Of a DNA stretch of 64,000 nucleotides, positions 49,037 through 60,408 are shown one piece after another. How positions within the stretch are numbered: position 1 is the stretch's first letter; the number at the start of each line of letters is the position of its first letter. The notes below the pieces were generated by a model. It was given only the letters and a program-made list of their open reading frames with translations. It had not been told where the DNA came from and searched no databases. A program made the position numbers and the translations under genes. This DNA comes from JACQFK01 sp964619955 (lineage in GTDB: Bacteria; Planctomycetota; MHYJ01; JACPRB01). The stretch covers positions 62,001 through 126,000 of the forward strand of contig CAZUJF010000009.1 in assembly GCA_964619955.1 (NCBI GenBank), given 5' to 3'.

Positions 49037-50386
49037 CTACTCGAGCTTCATCGTGAGGCCGAGCTGCCCGAGCTTCTTGCGGATCTCCTTGATGGAGGTC
49101 ACGCCCAGATTCTTGCTCTTCAGCAGATCCTTCTCGGTCCGCGCCAGCAGGTCGCCGACCGTCACGAGGCTCATCTTCTCGAGCACCTTGCGGATGCGGC
49201 CGGACCACTCGAAGTCGCTCAGGTTCTTCTTGAGCATCTCCTCGCTGACCACGCCGCCTTCCGCCACGGGGACCGCCGGCGACGACGCCGCCGCCATGCC
49301 GCCCAGATCCGCGGGCATGCCGCCCGACGCGAGGCTCAGCCCCTTCGAACTGAGGAACTCCTTCAGCTCGCGGAGCGAGGTGCGGCCGAAATTCGGGATG
49401 CCGAGGAAATCCTCCTCGCTCTTCCCGACGAGGTCGCCCATCGTGTTGATGCCCAGCTTCTGCAGCGCCGTGCGCACCCGGGGCGAGAAGGAGACCTCCG
49501 CCACCGGCTGCCCGAGCACCTGGCCGAGCTTCACCTCGCGGCGCGCGGCCTCCTCGTCGTAGAACATGGTCATGGACGCCTGCGCGTCCTTCAGGTACAG
49601 CTGCGCCCGCGCGTTCCCGGGGAAGTAGTCCAGCACCGACTGGAAGCACTGCGCGGCGCGCTCGAACTCGCCGCGGTCCTCGTACATGACGCCCAGGTTC
49701 ATCACCGTGGCGACGTGCATCGGACGCAGCTTGCGCAGCTGCTCGTAGAGCTCCAGCGCGCGGTCGTCCTCGCCGCAGCGGTCCATGATGTAGGCCAGAC
49801 GGAAGAGCGACGGCGCGTGGCCGGGCTCCTGCTCGAGGGCCTTCTCGTAGGACTTCATCGCGTCGGCGTGCCAGCCCTGGACGTCCGCCAGCAGGCCCTT
49901 CAGGTACAGGCCCTGCGCGGAGTCGCCCTTCTTGAGCAGCTTCTCGACGTGCGTCTCCGCCTCGTCGTATTTGCCCGCGCGGATTTTCGCCTCGCAGTAC
50001 GCCGCGGAGATGTGCAGGTCCGAGGCATCGGCCTCGTTCGCCTCCTTGAGCGGCTCCAGCGCGCTGCCGGCCCGGCCGGCCTCCAGGAGGGAGACGCCCA
50101 GCACGTAGGAGCGCTCCTTGCTCGTGCGCGCGGCCTCCAGCGTCTTGATGGCCTCCTCGGACTTGCCGAGCAGCCATTGCGCCGTGCCGCGGCGGACCTC
50201 CGCCTTGTTCTCGCTCGACAGCTGCTTCGCCACCTTGCCGGCGAAGTCGGCCATCACCTCTTCGAGCTGGTTCCTGAAGTCCACCCGGCAATGAACCTCG
50301 CGGCGCACCTCGTGGATGCGTTCCGGCGAAAGATCCTCGGTGGTCAGGACTCCCTTGATATCCAGAGCGGCAGCCGCGTCGGCCAT
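49037..50386 (-). CDS. TPR protein with two RNA polymerase alpha-CTD-like domains
   Basis: A 449-residue cytoplasmic protein. Residues about 65-275 are tetratricopeptide repeats (for example PSLFRLAYIMDRCGEDDRAL). Two helix-hairpin-helix domains of the RpoA C-terminal kind follow: about 296-352 (VRTALQKLGINTMGDLVGKS, then IPNFGRTSLRELKEFL) and about 388-447 (IRKVLEKMSLVTVGDLLART, then NLGVTSIKEIRKKL). No RpoA N-terminal domain is present. Alpha-CTDs bind UP-element DNA, region 4 of sigma and activators. The protein may tie TPR partners to promoters or compete with real alpha subunits (inference). GGGGAG lies 5 nt before the ATG, with a near-consensus promoter upstream. Confidence 0.85.
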   Translation of the reverse strand: MADAAAALDIKGVLTTEDLSPERIHEVRREVHCRVDFRNQLEEVMADFAGKVAKQLSSENKAEVRRGTAQWLLGKSEEAIKTLEAARTSKERSYVLGVSLLEAGRAGSALEPLKEANEADASDLHISAAYCEAKIRAGKYDEAETHVEKLLKKGDSAQGLYLKGLLADVQGWHADAMKSYEKALEQEPGHAPSLFRLAYIMDRCGEDDRALELYEQLRKLRPMHVATVMNLGVMYEDRGEFERAAQCFQSVLDYFPGNARAQLYLKDAQASMTMFYDEEAARREVKLGQVLGQPVAEVSFSPRVRTALQKLGINTMGDLVGKSEEDFLGIPNFGRTSLRELKEFLSSKGLSLASGGMPADLGGMAAASSPAVPVAEGGVVSEEMLKKNLSDFEWSGRIRKVLEKMSLVTVGDLLARTEKDLLKSKNLGVTSIKEIRKKLGQLGLTMKLE

Positions 50387-50423
50387 GGAAGCTCCCCAAA
50401 ATGGCTGAAAAGAAGGAGGAAAT

Positions 50424-50452
50424 CTTATATCGGAAGGGGGGCCGGGAGTCAA
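50424..50452 (-). promoter_or_regulatory. Promoter of the TPR/alpha-CTD gene
   Basis: Minus strand -35 TTGACT (50452-50447), 17-nt spacer, -10 TATAAG (50429-50424). It gives a leader of about 30 nt with a Shine-Dalgarno, in contrast to the divergent leaderless start. Confidence 0.8.
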
Positions 50453-50467
50453 GGACCCCCTTCGGGC

Positions 50468-50473
50468 TATAAT
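50468..50473 (+). promoter_or_regulatory. Consensus -10 TATAAT 6 nt before the PQQ-propeller start
   Basis: TATAAT, six bases, then ATG 50480; no Shine-Dalgarno. The -35 is not obvious. Confidence 0.55.
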
Positions 50474-50479
50474 TCCCCC

Positions 50480-52864
50480 ATGGGCCCCCTGCTCCTGAGC
50501 CTGATCGCCCTCGCCCAGGGAACGGATGTGCTGCGCACCCGGGACGGCCGGGAATGGTCCGGCCGGATCCGCGAATACGACCGCTTCGTCGAACTCGAAC
50601 AGCCCGACGGGAGCCTGCAGCGCGTCCCGCGCCCCGGGATCCTCAGCTTCCACCCCGCCCCCGCCCTCCGGAGCCCGGAGCCGGTCCCCTTCCCCTCCGA
50701 ACTCCTGGAACGCGGAGACCATGACTTCCTCGCCGCCCCGGGCGTCCTCTTCGCCGCCGCCCGCCCCCCCGGCCGGCGCCTCACCGCGATCGATCTCGCC
50801 AGCGGCGGAAGGATCTGGGACTCCGACCGCCCCCTCAGGACGGGCGCGCCGCTCCTCCACCATCGGACCCTCTACCTCCTCGAACGCGCCCCGTCCACCG
50901 GCGCGCCCCCCGCCTCCACCCCCCGCCTGACCCACCACGCCGTCGATCCGGCGACGGGCGAGACCCGGCGCTCCCTCGTCCTTGAATCCGCGGACCGCAA
51001 GGAGTTCGCCTCGAACATCCTCCTCCAGCCCGCCCCCAGCCTGCACGTGCTCGCCGACCGCCTCGCCGTGCGCACGTTCCGGCAGGCCCCCGACGGCGGC
51101 GCCCGCTGGACGGCCCTCAGCTTCGTCGATCCCAAGGGGCTCACCCTCGCGGGCCACCTGGAAAATCCCGCCCTGCCCGCCCTCGGCGGTCGGCCCACGT
51201 TTCTTGCCGACCGCGTGATCACCCAGCTGTTCTCGGGCACCCAGTGGCGGCTCGCGGCGCTCGGCCTCCGCGACGGGAGCCTCCTCTGGCAGACCCCCTG
51301 GATGAGCGGACGCCTTCACGACGTCCACGACGACGCGGCCTGGTTCGCCGCCCCCGGCTCCGGACGCCTGTCCGCCGTCGATCTTCAGAGCGGCCGCATC
51401 CACGACACGTTCGGCGTCGACCTCGACGGCGCCGTCGTCGCCGACGTCGACGAAACCCGGGCCGTGCTGATGGGCGGCCCGAAGGCTCCGTCCCAGCTGC
51501 GACTGGTCGAACTCCGCACGGGGACCGTGCTCTGGTCCCTGCCGCCCGCGCCCGCGGAGGACCTGCGCTTCCTGCTCCGGATCGGCCACCGGATCTTCCT
51601 CGCCGCTCCCGCCGGCGCCCTCCGCTGTTTCGACCTCAACGCCCGCAAGGAGCTCTGGACCTGGTCCGGCGCCGGCGGCGGCGCGGTCCAGCATCCCGCC
51701 GCGCTCGGCGACGGCCTGCTCTTCTTCAAGGATGGGCGGGCGACGCTGCTCGATCAGGAGAGCGGCCTCGTCCGCTGGGAGCTGAAAACCCCCTGGCGCG
51801 GCCTGCAGGTCCTGGGTTCGGAGGCGATCCTGGCCCCGCGGGCGGCGGGCATGGACCTCATCCGCCCCCGCACCCTTCCCCCGGGCGGCCGCTTCGTCGG
51901 GCCCGGCGAACTTCCGCTGTGCTTCTCGCTCGGCGACGAGACCTGGTGCCCGCCCGCGTTCTCCGGGGGCCTGCTCTACACGGTCTCCGCCCGCGGACGG
52001 CTCGTCGCCCTGGAGGAGGAAACCCGGCGCGTGCGATGGGAACTGCCGCTCTCCACAATCCCCCTCCCCGGACCCGCCGCCGTCACCGTTCATGGCGCCC
52101 GCGCGGTCGTCACCTTCGGCCAGGAGGCCCAGTTGATCGACCTTGAGGGGCGGAAGCGGCTGCAGGCCGCGCGTCACACGCCCTACGTCGGAGGCGGGCA
52201 TCCGCCGTTCGGGCCCTCCGGCTTCGTCCTCAGCACCCCGGCGGGGCTGAGCTGCCTGGACGGCTCCGGGACGGAGGTCTGGGCCTCGCCGCTGCGCCCC
52301 GTCTTCGCCACCGCCGCGTCCCGCGACGCCATGGCCGTGCTCGCCGCGTCCGAGCTTCACGTCCTTTCCCTCGGCAGCGGCACCACGCGCTGGACGATCC
52401 CCGCCCCGCCCGGCTCCACGCTGATCGCCTTCGACGGCACGACCGCCGTCTGCGCGCAGGGGCCCTCGGGCTGGCACGGACCCGACGCCGTGGGGCAGCT
52501 GCACTCCCGCTTCCAGGCGAAGGAGAAGGACTCCCGGAAGTGGGGCGGCTTCCGGGGGCAGCTCGCCCTGGCGGACGGACGCGTCTACTACGCCCACGCC
52601 GACGGCGAACTGGGCTGCTTCGAGGCGGCCTCGGGAAAGGCGATCTGGAGCGTGCCCACGCCGGCCTTCGTCCACAGCCTGCGCCTCCACGAGGGCCGGC
52701 TCTGGTATTCGGCCCGGGACGGCGGCCTGCACGGCATCGACCGGGCGACCGGGAAGACCGAATGGACCCGGCCCCGGCGCGACGTGGAGGCCTGGACGCC
52801 CGTGCTCCGCGGGAATCGCGTGGTGTGGTGGTCGTCCGAGGGCTGGCTGATCGAGCCCGAATAG
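50480..52864 (+). CDS. Exported PQQ-like beta-propeller protein
   Basis: A 794-residue protein with a short signal peptide (MGPLLLSLIALAQG) and many PQQ-type blade motifs of the kind A-x-D-x-x-S/T-G-x-x-x-W: LTAIDLASGGRIWD, LAALGLRDGSLLWQ, LRCFDLNARKELWT, LGCFEAASGKAIWS and LHGIDRATGKTEWT. About two propellers would fit. No quinohaem or dehydrogenase residues are evident, so it is more likely a scaffold or binding protein. The first 50 residues after the signal form a separate small domain with a RTRDGREWSG motif. Convergent with grpE, 2 nt apart. Confidence 0.85.
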   Translation: MGPLLLSLIALAQGTDVLRTRDGREWSGRIREYDRFVELEQPDGSLQRVPRPGILSFHPAPALRSPEPVPFPSELLERGDHDFLAAPGVLFAAARPPGRRLTAIDLASGGRIWDSDRPLRTGAPLLHHRTLYLLERAPSTGAPPASTPRLTHHAVDPATGETRRSLVLESADRKEFASNILLQPAPSLHVLADRLAVRTFRQAPDGGARWTALSFVDPKGLTLAGHLENPALPALGGRPTFLADRVITQLFSGTQWRLAALGLRDGSLLWQTPWMSGRLHDVHDDAAWFAAPGSGRLSAVDLQSGRIHDTFGVDLDGAVVADVDETRAVLMGGPKAPSQLRLVELRTGTVLWSLPPAPAEDLRFLLRIGHRIFLAAPAGALRCFDLNARKELWTWSGAGGGAVQHPAALGDGLLFFKDGRATLLDQESGLVRWELKTPWRGLQVLGSEAILAPRAAGMDLIRPRTLPPGGRFVGPGELPLCFSLGDETWCPPAFSGGLLYTVSARGRLVALEEETRRVRWELPLSTIPLPGPAAVTVHGARAVVTFGQEAQLIDLEGRKRLQAARHTPYVGGGHPPFGPSGFVLSTPAGLSCLDGSGTEVWASPLRPVFATAASRDAMAVLAASELHVLSLGSGTTRWTIPAPPGSTLIAFDGTTAVCAQGPSGWHGPDAVGQLHSRFQAKEKDSRKWGGFRGQLALADGRVYYAHADGELGCFEAASGKAIWSVPTPAFVHSLRLHEGRLWYSARDGGLHGIDRATGKTEWTRPRRDVEAWTPVLRGNRVVWWSSEGWLIEPE

Positions 52865-52866
52865 CG

Positions 52867-53376
52867 CTACGGTCCGGCGGGCTTCACGAGACGGACGTTC
52901 GCGGGACGCAGCGCGCGGCCCTCCATGAGCCAGCCGCGCCGGACCTCCTGCAACTCCGTGCCCCCGGGCTCCATCCCGATGGCCTCGTGGAATTCGGGGT
53001 TGAACGGTTTGCCCGCGGTCTCGATCGGCACGATCTGGAACTTCGCGAAGACCCGGAGAAACTCGCGCTCCAGCATCCGCACCGCCTCGACGAGCTTCGG
53101 ATCGGCGAAATTCGCCATCCCGAACCCGTCCATCGCCGGCAGGATCTCCCGGACGAAGCTCTCGAGGGCCTGCCGGTTCCACTCCTGCTTCTCGCGGCGG
53201 ACCCGGTCCTGGTAGTTGATGAAGTCCGCCCGCGCGCGCCGCGCCAGGTCGAGATATTCCTCGACCTTGGCCTTCAGCGCGGCGATCTCCGCCTGGGGAT
53301 CGAGCGGGGCCGCGGGGGCCGGGACGGCGTCCGCCCCGGGGGCGTCGCCTTCAGGGACGGTCTTTTCGTCGCTCAT
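52867..53376 (-). CDS. grpE: Nucleotide exchange factor GrpE
   Basis: A 169-residue GrpE: an acidic N-terminus, a long dimer helix (EIAALKAKVEEYLDLARRARADFINYQDRVRRE in two parts), and the C-terminal beta domain with NPEFHEAIG and LMEGRALRPANVRL. It releases ADP from DnaK. Its ATG overlaps the dnaJ stop by 4 bp (ATGA). It closes the chaperone operon; dnaK is not in the window. Confidence 0.93.
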   Translation of the reverse strand: MSDEKTVPEGDAPGADAVPAPAAPLDPQAEIAALKAKVEEYLDLARRARADFINYQDRVRREKQEWNRQALESFVREILPAMDGFGMANFADPKLVEAVRMLEREFLRVFAKFQIVPIETAGKPFNPEFHEAIGMEPGGTELQEVRRGWLMEGRALRPANVRLVKPAGP

Positions 53377-54488
53377 GACCCGAAGAATTTCTCCCAGAGG
53401 TTCTTCTTTCCGGACTGCTCCTGTTCGATCTTCGCGAACTCCGTCAGGAGCTCCTCCTGCCGCTTGGTCAGCTTCGGGGGCACGCTCACCGTCACCCGCA
53501 CGAGCTGGTCGCCGCGCCCGCGGCCGTTCACCGAGGTCACGCCCTGGCCCTTGAGGCGCAGCAGCGCCCCGCTGGCCGTCCCCTTCGCGACCTTGAGCGC
53601 CGCCTTGCCCTGCAGCGTCGGCACCTCGATCTCCGCGCCCATCGCGGCCTGGGCGAAGGTCACCGGGATCTCGCAGACGATGTCGTTGTCGACCCGCTTG
53701 AAGAACTCGTGATCCCGCACGTAGATGTCGCAGTAGAGATCCCCCGCCGCGCCGCCGTCCGGGGACTGCTCCCCCTGGCCGCCGACGCGCATCCGGGTGC
53801 TGTTCTCGATCCCGGCGGGGATGGAGATCTCGATCTCGCGCTTCACGCGCATCAGCCCCTCGCCGTGGCAGGAGCCGCAGGGAGACGTGATCCTCGAGCC
53901 CGCGCCCGCGCAGGCCGGGCAGGTCTGCTGCAGCATGAAGAAGCCCGCGTTGCGGCCCACCACGCCCTTGCCCCCGCAGGTCGTGCAGGAGGAGCGGGAG
54001 GTGCCGGGCTTCGCGCCGGAGCCGCTGCAGGTCGTGCAGCGCTCGTGCCGCTGCAGCTCGATGGTCTTCTTCGTGCCGAGCGCCGCGTCCTTGAAGTCGA
54101 TCTCGAACTCCACCCGCAGGCTCGCGCCCCGCCGGGGGCCGCGCTTGCCCCGGCCCACCCCGAAGAAGTCCCCGAAGCCGGAGCCCTCCCCGAAGATGTC
54201 GCCGAAGGATTCGAAGATGTCCTGGAAGCTCGCGCTCTGATAGTCGCGCTGGGGCGTGCCGCGCAGTCCCTCGTGCCCGAACTGGTCGTAGAGCTTCCGC
54301 TTCTTTTCGTCGGAGAGGACGTCGTAGGCCTCGGAGATCTCCTTGAACTTCTTCTCCGAGTCCGCGTTGCCGGGGTTGCGGTCGGGGTGGTACTTCAGCG
54401 CCAGCTTCCGGTACGTCGAGCGGATCTCGTCCTGCGACGCGCCCCGCCCCACGCCCAGGAGCTCGTAGTAGTCGTGCTTTTCGTCCAC
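53373..54488 (-). CDS. dnaJ: Chaperone DnaJ
   Basis: A 371-residue type A J-protein: J domain with KYHPDRNPG, a Gly/Phe-rich linker (FGDIFGEGSGFGDFFG), four CxxCxGxG zinc motifs (CTTCSGSG, CTTCGGKG, CPACAGAG, CGSCHGEG) and two C-terminal substrate-binding domains. The start is GTG at 54488, giving MDEKHDYYELLGV. It lies 13 nt after groEL2. It stimulates DnaK ATPase and delivers clients. Confidence 0.95.
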   Translation of the reverse strand: MDEKHDYYELLGVGRGASQDEIRSTYRKLALKYHPDRNPGNADSEKKFKEISEAYDVLSDEKKRKLYDQFGHEGLRGTPQRDYQSASFQDIFESFGDIFGEGSGFGDFFGVGRGKRGPRRGASLRVEFEIDFKDAALGTKKTIELQRHERCTTCSGSGAKPGTSRSSCTTCGGKGVVGRNAGFFMLQQTCPACAGAGSRITSPCGSCHGEGLMRVKREIEISIPAGIENSTRMRVGGQGEQSPDGGAAGDLYCDIYVRDHEFFKRVDNDIVCEIPVTFAQAAMGAEIEVPTLQGKAALKVAKGTASGALLRLKGQGVTSVNGRGRGDQLVRVTVSVPPKLTKRQEELLTEFAKIEQEQSGKKNLWEKFFGS

Positions 54489-54501
54489 CCGGGAGCCCCG
54501 C

Positions 54502-56106
<1,605 letters not shown>

Positions 56107-56139
56107 GCTCGTCTCCTGCCTGTGGAAAGTGTCCCGGAC

Positions 56140-56448
56140 CTACCCGATGACGGCCAGGATCTCGGACTCGTTGATGATCTTCAGCTCCTTGCCGTCGACC
56201 TTCACGTCCGAGCCGCCGTACTTGGAATAGATCACGGTGTCGCCGACCTTCACCGCGACGTCGACCACGCGCCCGTTGGGGAGCAGGCGGCCGCCGCCGG
56301 TGGCGAGGACCTTGCCCTTGGTGGACTTCTCCTTGGCGGTGTCGGGCAGCAGGATGCCGCCGGCCGTCTTGGACTCGGCCTCCAGGGGCTCGATGACGAC
56401 GTTGTCGCTGAGGGGCTTGAGTTTCATCTGAAATCCTCCGTTATTCAA
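56140..56448 (-). CDS. groES: Co-chaperonin GroES
   Basis: A 102-residue GroES with the mobile loop region (ESKTAGGILLPDTAKEKSTKG in two parts) and the end motif VDGKELKIINESEILAVIG. It caps GroEL in the cytoplasm. It lies between two groEL genes, with GGAGG before the ATG, so one co-chaperonin may serve both. Confidence 0.95.
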   Translation of the reverse strand: MNNGGFQMKLKPLSDNVVIEPLEAESKTAGGILLPDTAKEKSTKGKVLATGGGRLLPNGRVVDVAVKVGDTVIYSKYGGSDVKVDGKELKIINESEILAVIG

Positions 56449-56453
56449 TCAGG

Positions 56454-58085
<1,632 letters not shown>

Positions 58086-58159
58086 GGATAGTCTCCGACA
58101 GTCGTCGACAATGCCAGACGGCCCGTACAACGCAAAGAACGTGCCACCTGGGAGGGGAA

Positions 58160-58188
58160 GAGATACCCCATAACCCCTTAGAAGTCAA
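58160..58188 (-). promoter_or_regulatory. Promoter of the groEL-groES-groEL-dnaJ-grpE operon
   Basis: Minus strand -35 TTGACT (58188-58183), 17-nt spacer, -10 TATCTC (58165-58160). No CIRCE (TTAGCACTC-N9-GAGTGCTAA) is found nearby, so HrcA control is not supported. Confidence 0.5.
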
Positions 58189-58259
58189 GACATTGTCCGG
58201 CAGGACTGGGTCCATGGGGGGAGCCGTGTCAGTTTGGCAGGCTTCGGCAGGCTGACATG

Positions 58260-58308
58260 AAAAAGGCCGCCACACCCAGGTCCCTTATGGACCCGAACGT
58301 GGCGGCCC
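58260..58308 (-). terminator. Rho-independent terminator of the FlgM-like gene
   Basis: A 9-bp stem GGCCGCCAC/GTGGCGGCC with an inner 5-bp stem (GGTCC/GGACC), followed on the minus strand by TTTTTT. It starts 17 nt after the FlgM-like stop codon. Confidence 0.9.
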
Positions 58309-58325
58309 TCTCTATGCGATGAAGC

Positions 58326-58616
58326 TCACTCCGGGATGTCGGAGTTCTCGAGGGCGAACTTCTCCAAGGCCGCTTCCAGGCGCTGCTCCGTGTCGAATTT
58401 GCCCGTTTCCATGAGGTGTTTGACTTCGTTGACGCGGTCCATGCGGACCGCCGGCAGGCTGAGGGCCTTCGAGATCAGCCGGCCGGGGCCGGAGAGATCG
58501 ACTTTGTCCGCCCCGCCGGCGCGCGCGCTGTACGCGGCGGCCGCCGTCCGGTGGATCCTCTGGGCTCCGGGAATGCTGTTCATTCCGCCCACGCCGCCCG
58601 TTGCGCCGATATCCAT
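58326..58616 (-). CDS. FlgM-like anti-sigma-28 factor
   Basis: A 96-residue protein with a disordered Gly/Ala-rich N-terminus and the FlgM C-terminal pattern: DKVDLSGPGRLISKAL, then VRMDRVNEVKHLMETGKF and a last helix LEAALEKFALEN. FlgM holds the flagellar sigma factor FliA until the hook is complete. No flagellar or fliA gene is in the window. GGAG lies 8 nt before the ATG, and a terminator follows, so it is a single-gene unit. Similarity is clear but short. Confidence 0.72.
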   Translation of the reverse strand: MDIGATGGVGGMNSIPGAQRIHRTAAAAYSARAGGADKVDLSGPGRLISKALSLPAVRMDRVNEVKHLMETGKFDTEQRLEAALEKFALENSDIPE

Positions 58617-58791
58617 GCGATTTTCTCCGTTTACACAACCCCTCGGTGTCCAGGGGTCCCCTGACCCCCGGCGCTGGTGGCATCCCCGGATGCCATAGAT
58701 ATCATCGGACGACTTTCGACGCCGCTTGAATCAAATGTTCCGACATCCCGAAAAATCATGCGGTAGACTAAGCCTCAGCGTTGCTTCCACC

Positions 58792-58820
58792 TTGATTCAC
58801 CCTTCTCCCCCCCCTATACT
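58792..58820 (+). promoter_or_regulatory. Leaderless promoter of the exported coiled-coil/TPR gene
   Basis: -35 TTGATT (58792-58797), 17-nt spacer, -10 TATACT (58815-58820), then 7 nt to ATG 58828. Confidence 0.7.
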
Positions 58821-58827
58821 CGGCCCC

Positions 58828-59490
58828 ATGAAGACGTTTGTATCCGCCCTCCTGATCACGCTGGCCGCCGCTTCCGGGCTGGGCGCCCAGGAGCAGGATC
58901 CCGACGAGCTCAAACAGCGGATCCTGGAAAAGGTCCGCGCGAAGCTCGCGGCGGAGCGCACCCAGCTCCTGCAGCGGATCGAGAAGATCATCGACGAGGA
59001 GCTCGGCAAGGCCGCGCCGGCCGCCCCCAAGGCCGCGCCGGATGCGCGCGTCCGCGAACTGGAACGACGGATGCGCCTGCTCGAGGAGCAGAAGGAGACC
59101 ATCGCGGCGGAGATCGAGCGCGAGAAGCGCCTGGCCGCCGACGAGGCCCTGCGCCAGGAGGCCAAGAAGGACGGCCCCCACGACGCCGAGGAAGCCGGGC
59201 AGATGTTCGAGAACGCGCTGGAGCTGCACGACAAGGAGAAGAACTTCCGCGAGGCCGTGAAGCTCTTCAAGCGGATCTACTACAACTTCCCGCGCACGCG
59301 GCTGGGATCGATCTCGGCGTACAACGTGGCCTGCGGCTACGCGCTCGCCGGACAGAAGGAAGAAGCGATAGATTGGCTGGAACTTTCCGTGAAAGCCGGA
59401 TATAACGACTTCGACCACCTGCGCAAGGATCCCGACCTTGACTCCTTGCGCAACGAGAAGCGCTACAAGAAGCTTCTCACGGATCGCTAA
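58828..59490 (+). CDS. Exported coiled-coil / TPR-like protein
   Basis: A 220-residue protein with a Sec signal (MKTFVSALLITLAAASGLGAQ), a charged coiled coil (about 25-115), and a C-terminal TPR-type segment (FENALELHDKEKNFREAVKLF, in part) ending with DFDHLRKDPDLDSLRNEKRYKKLL, the motif found at the end of many TPR-containing periplasmic proteins. Role unknown, perhaps envelope scaffolding. The start is supported by a TTGATT/TATACT promoter ending 7 nt upstream. tRNA-Pro follows 17 nt after the stop. Confidence 0.8.
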   Translation: MKTFVSALLITLAAASGLGAQEQDPDELKQRILEKVRAKLAAERTQLLQRIEKIIDEELGKAAPAAPKAAPDARVRELERRMRLLEEQKETIAAEIEREKRLAADEALRQEAKKDGPHDAEEAGQMFENALELHDKEKNFREAVKLFKRIYYNFPRTRLGSISAYNVACGYALAGQKEEAIDWLELSVKAGYNDFDHLRKDPDLDSLRNEKRYKKLLTDR

Positions 59491-59507
59491 CGCGACTCAC
59501 CTTTAAT

Positions 59508-59585
59508 CGGGGCGTGGCTCAGTCTGGCTAGAGCGCTTGCTTCGGGAGCAAGAGGCCGTGGGTTCAAATCCCGCCGCCCCGACCA
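59508..59585 (+). tRNA. tRNA-Pro (anticodon CGG), CCA encoded
   Basis: A 78-nt cloverleaf: acceptor 59508-59514 with 59575-59581, discriminator A59582, CCA 59583-59585. The anticodon stem CTTGC/GCAAG closes loop TTCGGGA, with anticodon CGG at 59543-59545. Confidence 0.97.
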
Positions 59586-59623
59586 TCCGCCTTCGCCCGC
59601 CGAAGGCGGGCAGGAAGGCGGAT
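59585..59623. repeat. Nested palindrome joined to the 3' end of tRNA-Pro
   Basis: An outer 9-bp arm (59585-59593 with 59615-59623) and an inner perfect 7-bp stem (59595-59601 with 59605-59611). Its first base is the last base of the tRNA. The core (cgaaggcgggc) recurs at about 59653. Possibly a terminator/processing hairpin or a palindromic repeat. Confidence 0.6.
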
Positions 59624-59742
59624 GCCCCGCCGTAGCGCCACCCCAAAGATGCGCGAAGGCGGGCTTCCCGATCCGGCGGGCTACGGCGTGATGTCCCCTC
59701 AAATCCGGCTCCGGCCACAACTTCTCCGATCGCCACTTCTGG

Positions 59743-59748
59743 TAAGAT
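59743..59748 (+). promoter_or_regulatory. -10 box TAAGAT 6 nt before the start at 59755
   Basis: TAAGAT, six bases, ATG; there is no Shine-Dalgarno. No good -35. Confidence 0.45.
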
Positions 59749-59754
59749 TTCCCC

Positions 59755-60261
59755 ATGATCGACCGCGCGGCACGGGACCAGGCCGCCGCCGTCATCGCCG
59801 ACTACCTCGCGCTCAAGATCCATCCGCGCGATCTCGAGAAGGCCTATCCGCCGAAGAGCGAGGATCCAGCCCTCCGCGCCATCGGCTCCTGCCTCTGGTT
59901 CCACTACGACGACGTCGGCCCCCGCCAGGCCGCGGTGCCCCCGATCAAGCCCGAAGCCCGAAAAGTCCTCGAACGCTGCCTCGCCTTCCTCCGCTCCGAC
60001 GAAGAGTACCGCTGGCCCGTCAAAAGCCTGATCTCGTTCCGCGCCCTCCTCCTCCACCCGCTGATCTCGGGACTCCTCCTGCTGCTCGCCCTCACCGGCA
60101 CCCGGAACTCCTGGGGCGATCTTTGGTCCCCTTGGGACCTCATCGCCGCCCCCGTCCTCTGGATCCTCCTGCTCCGCCTCCGCAACGCCCTCGAAGTCCG
60201 CCGCACCCGCGCCCTCCGCGCCCACGGCGACCCCGAGGCCTGGCCCTTCCTGTCGAAGTAG
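59755..60261 (+). CDS. Small membrane protein of unknown function
   Basis: A 168-residue protein: a soluble N-terminal region of about 90 residues with a FHYDD motif, then two hydrophobic helices (about 100-115 and 126-143), and a basic C-terminus. No family is recognised. The start is supported by TAAGAT 6 nt upstream. A large palindrome begins at its stop codon. Confidence 0.68.
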   Translation: MIDRAARDQAAAVIADYLALKIHPRDLEKAYPPKSEDPALRAIGSCLWFHYDDVGPRQAAVPPIKPEARKVLERCLAFLRSDEEYRWPVKSLISFRALLLHPLISGLLLLLALTGTRNSWGDLWSPWDLIAAPVLWILLLRLRNALEVRRTRALRAHGDPEAWPFLSK

Positions 60262-60321
60262 GCGTCAGGCGGAAGGCGAAAGGCGTGGATATTGCACGCC
60301 TCTCGCCTCTCGCCTAACGCC
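60261..60321. repeat. Large imperfect palindrome (two 27-nt arms, 7-nt centre)
   Basis: Arms 60261-60287 and 60295-60321 pair over 27 positions with four mismatches. The unit contains repeated AGGCG/CGCCT blocks. It lies between two genes of the same direction and resembles a REP/MITE-like intergenic palindrome, or a strong hairpin terminator. Confidence 0.7.
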
Positions 60322-60408
60322 CTGCCCCCTGCACAAGAAAGGATTGAAACCCGCCCCCTCCTCGGGGATCATGGACGCCCAGGGGACGAGCTTGGGAGGG
60401 ATGATTTT

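Noticed and set aside
49017..49040. TANNNT box before pilD as a leaderless promoter
   Set aside because: The TA comes from the stop codon of the preceding gene, 10 nt upstream; pilD is an operon gene, and AGGA can serve as its Shine-Dalgarno.
58190..58260. Possible CIRCE element upstream of groEL
   Set aside because: There is a short GTCAG/CTGAC inverted repeat, but nothing close to the TTAGCACTC-N9-GAGTGCTAA consensus.
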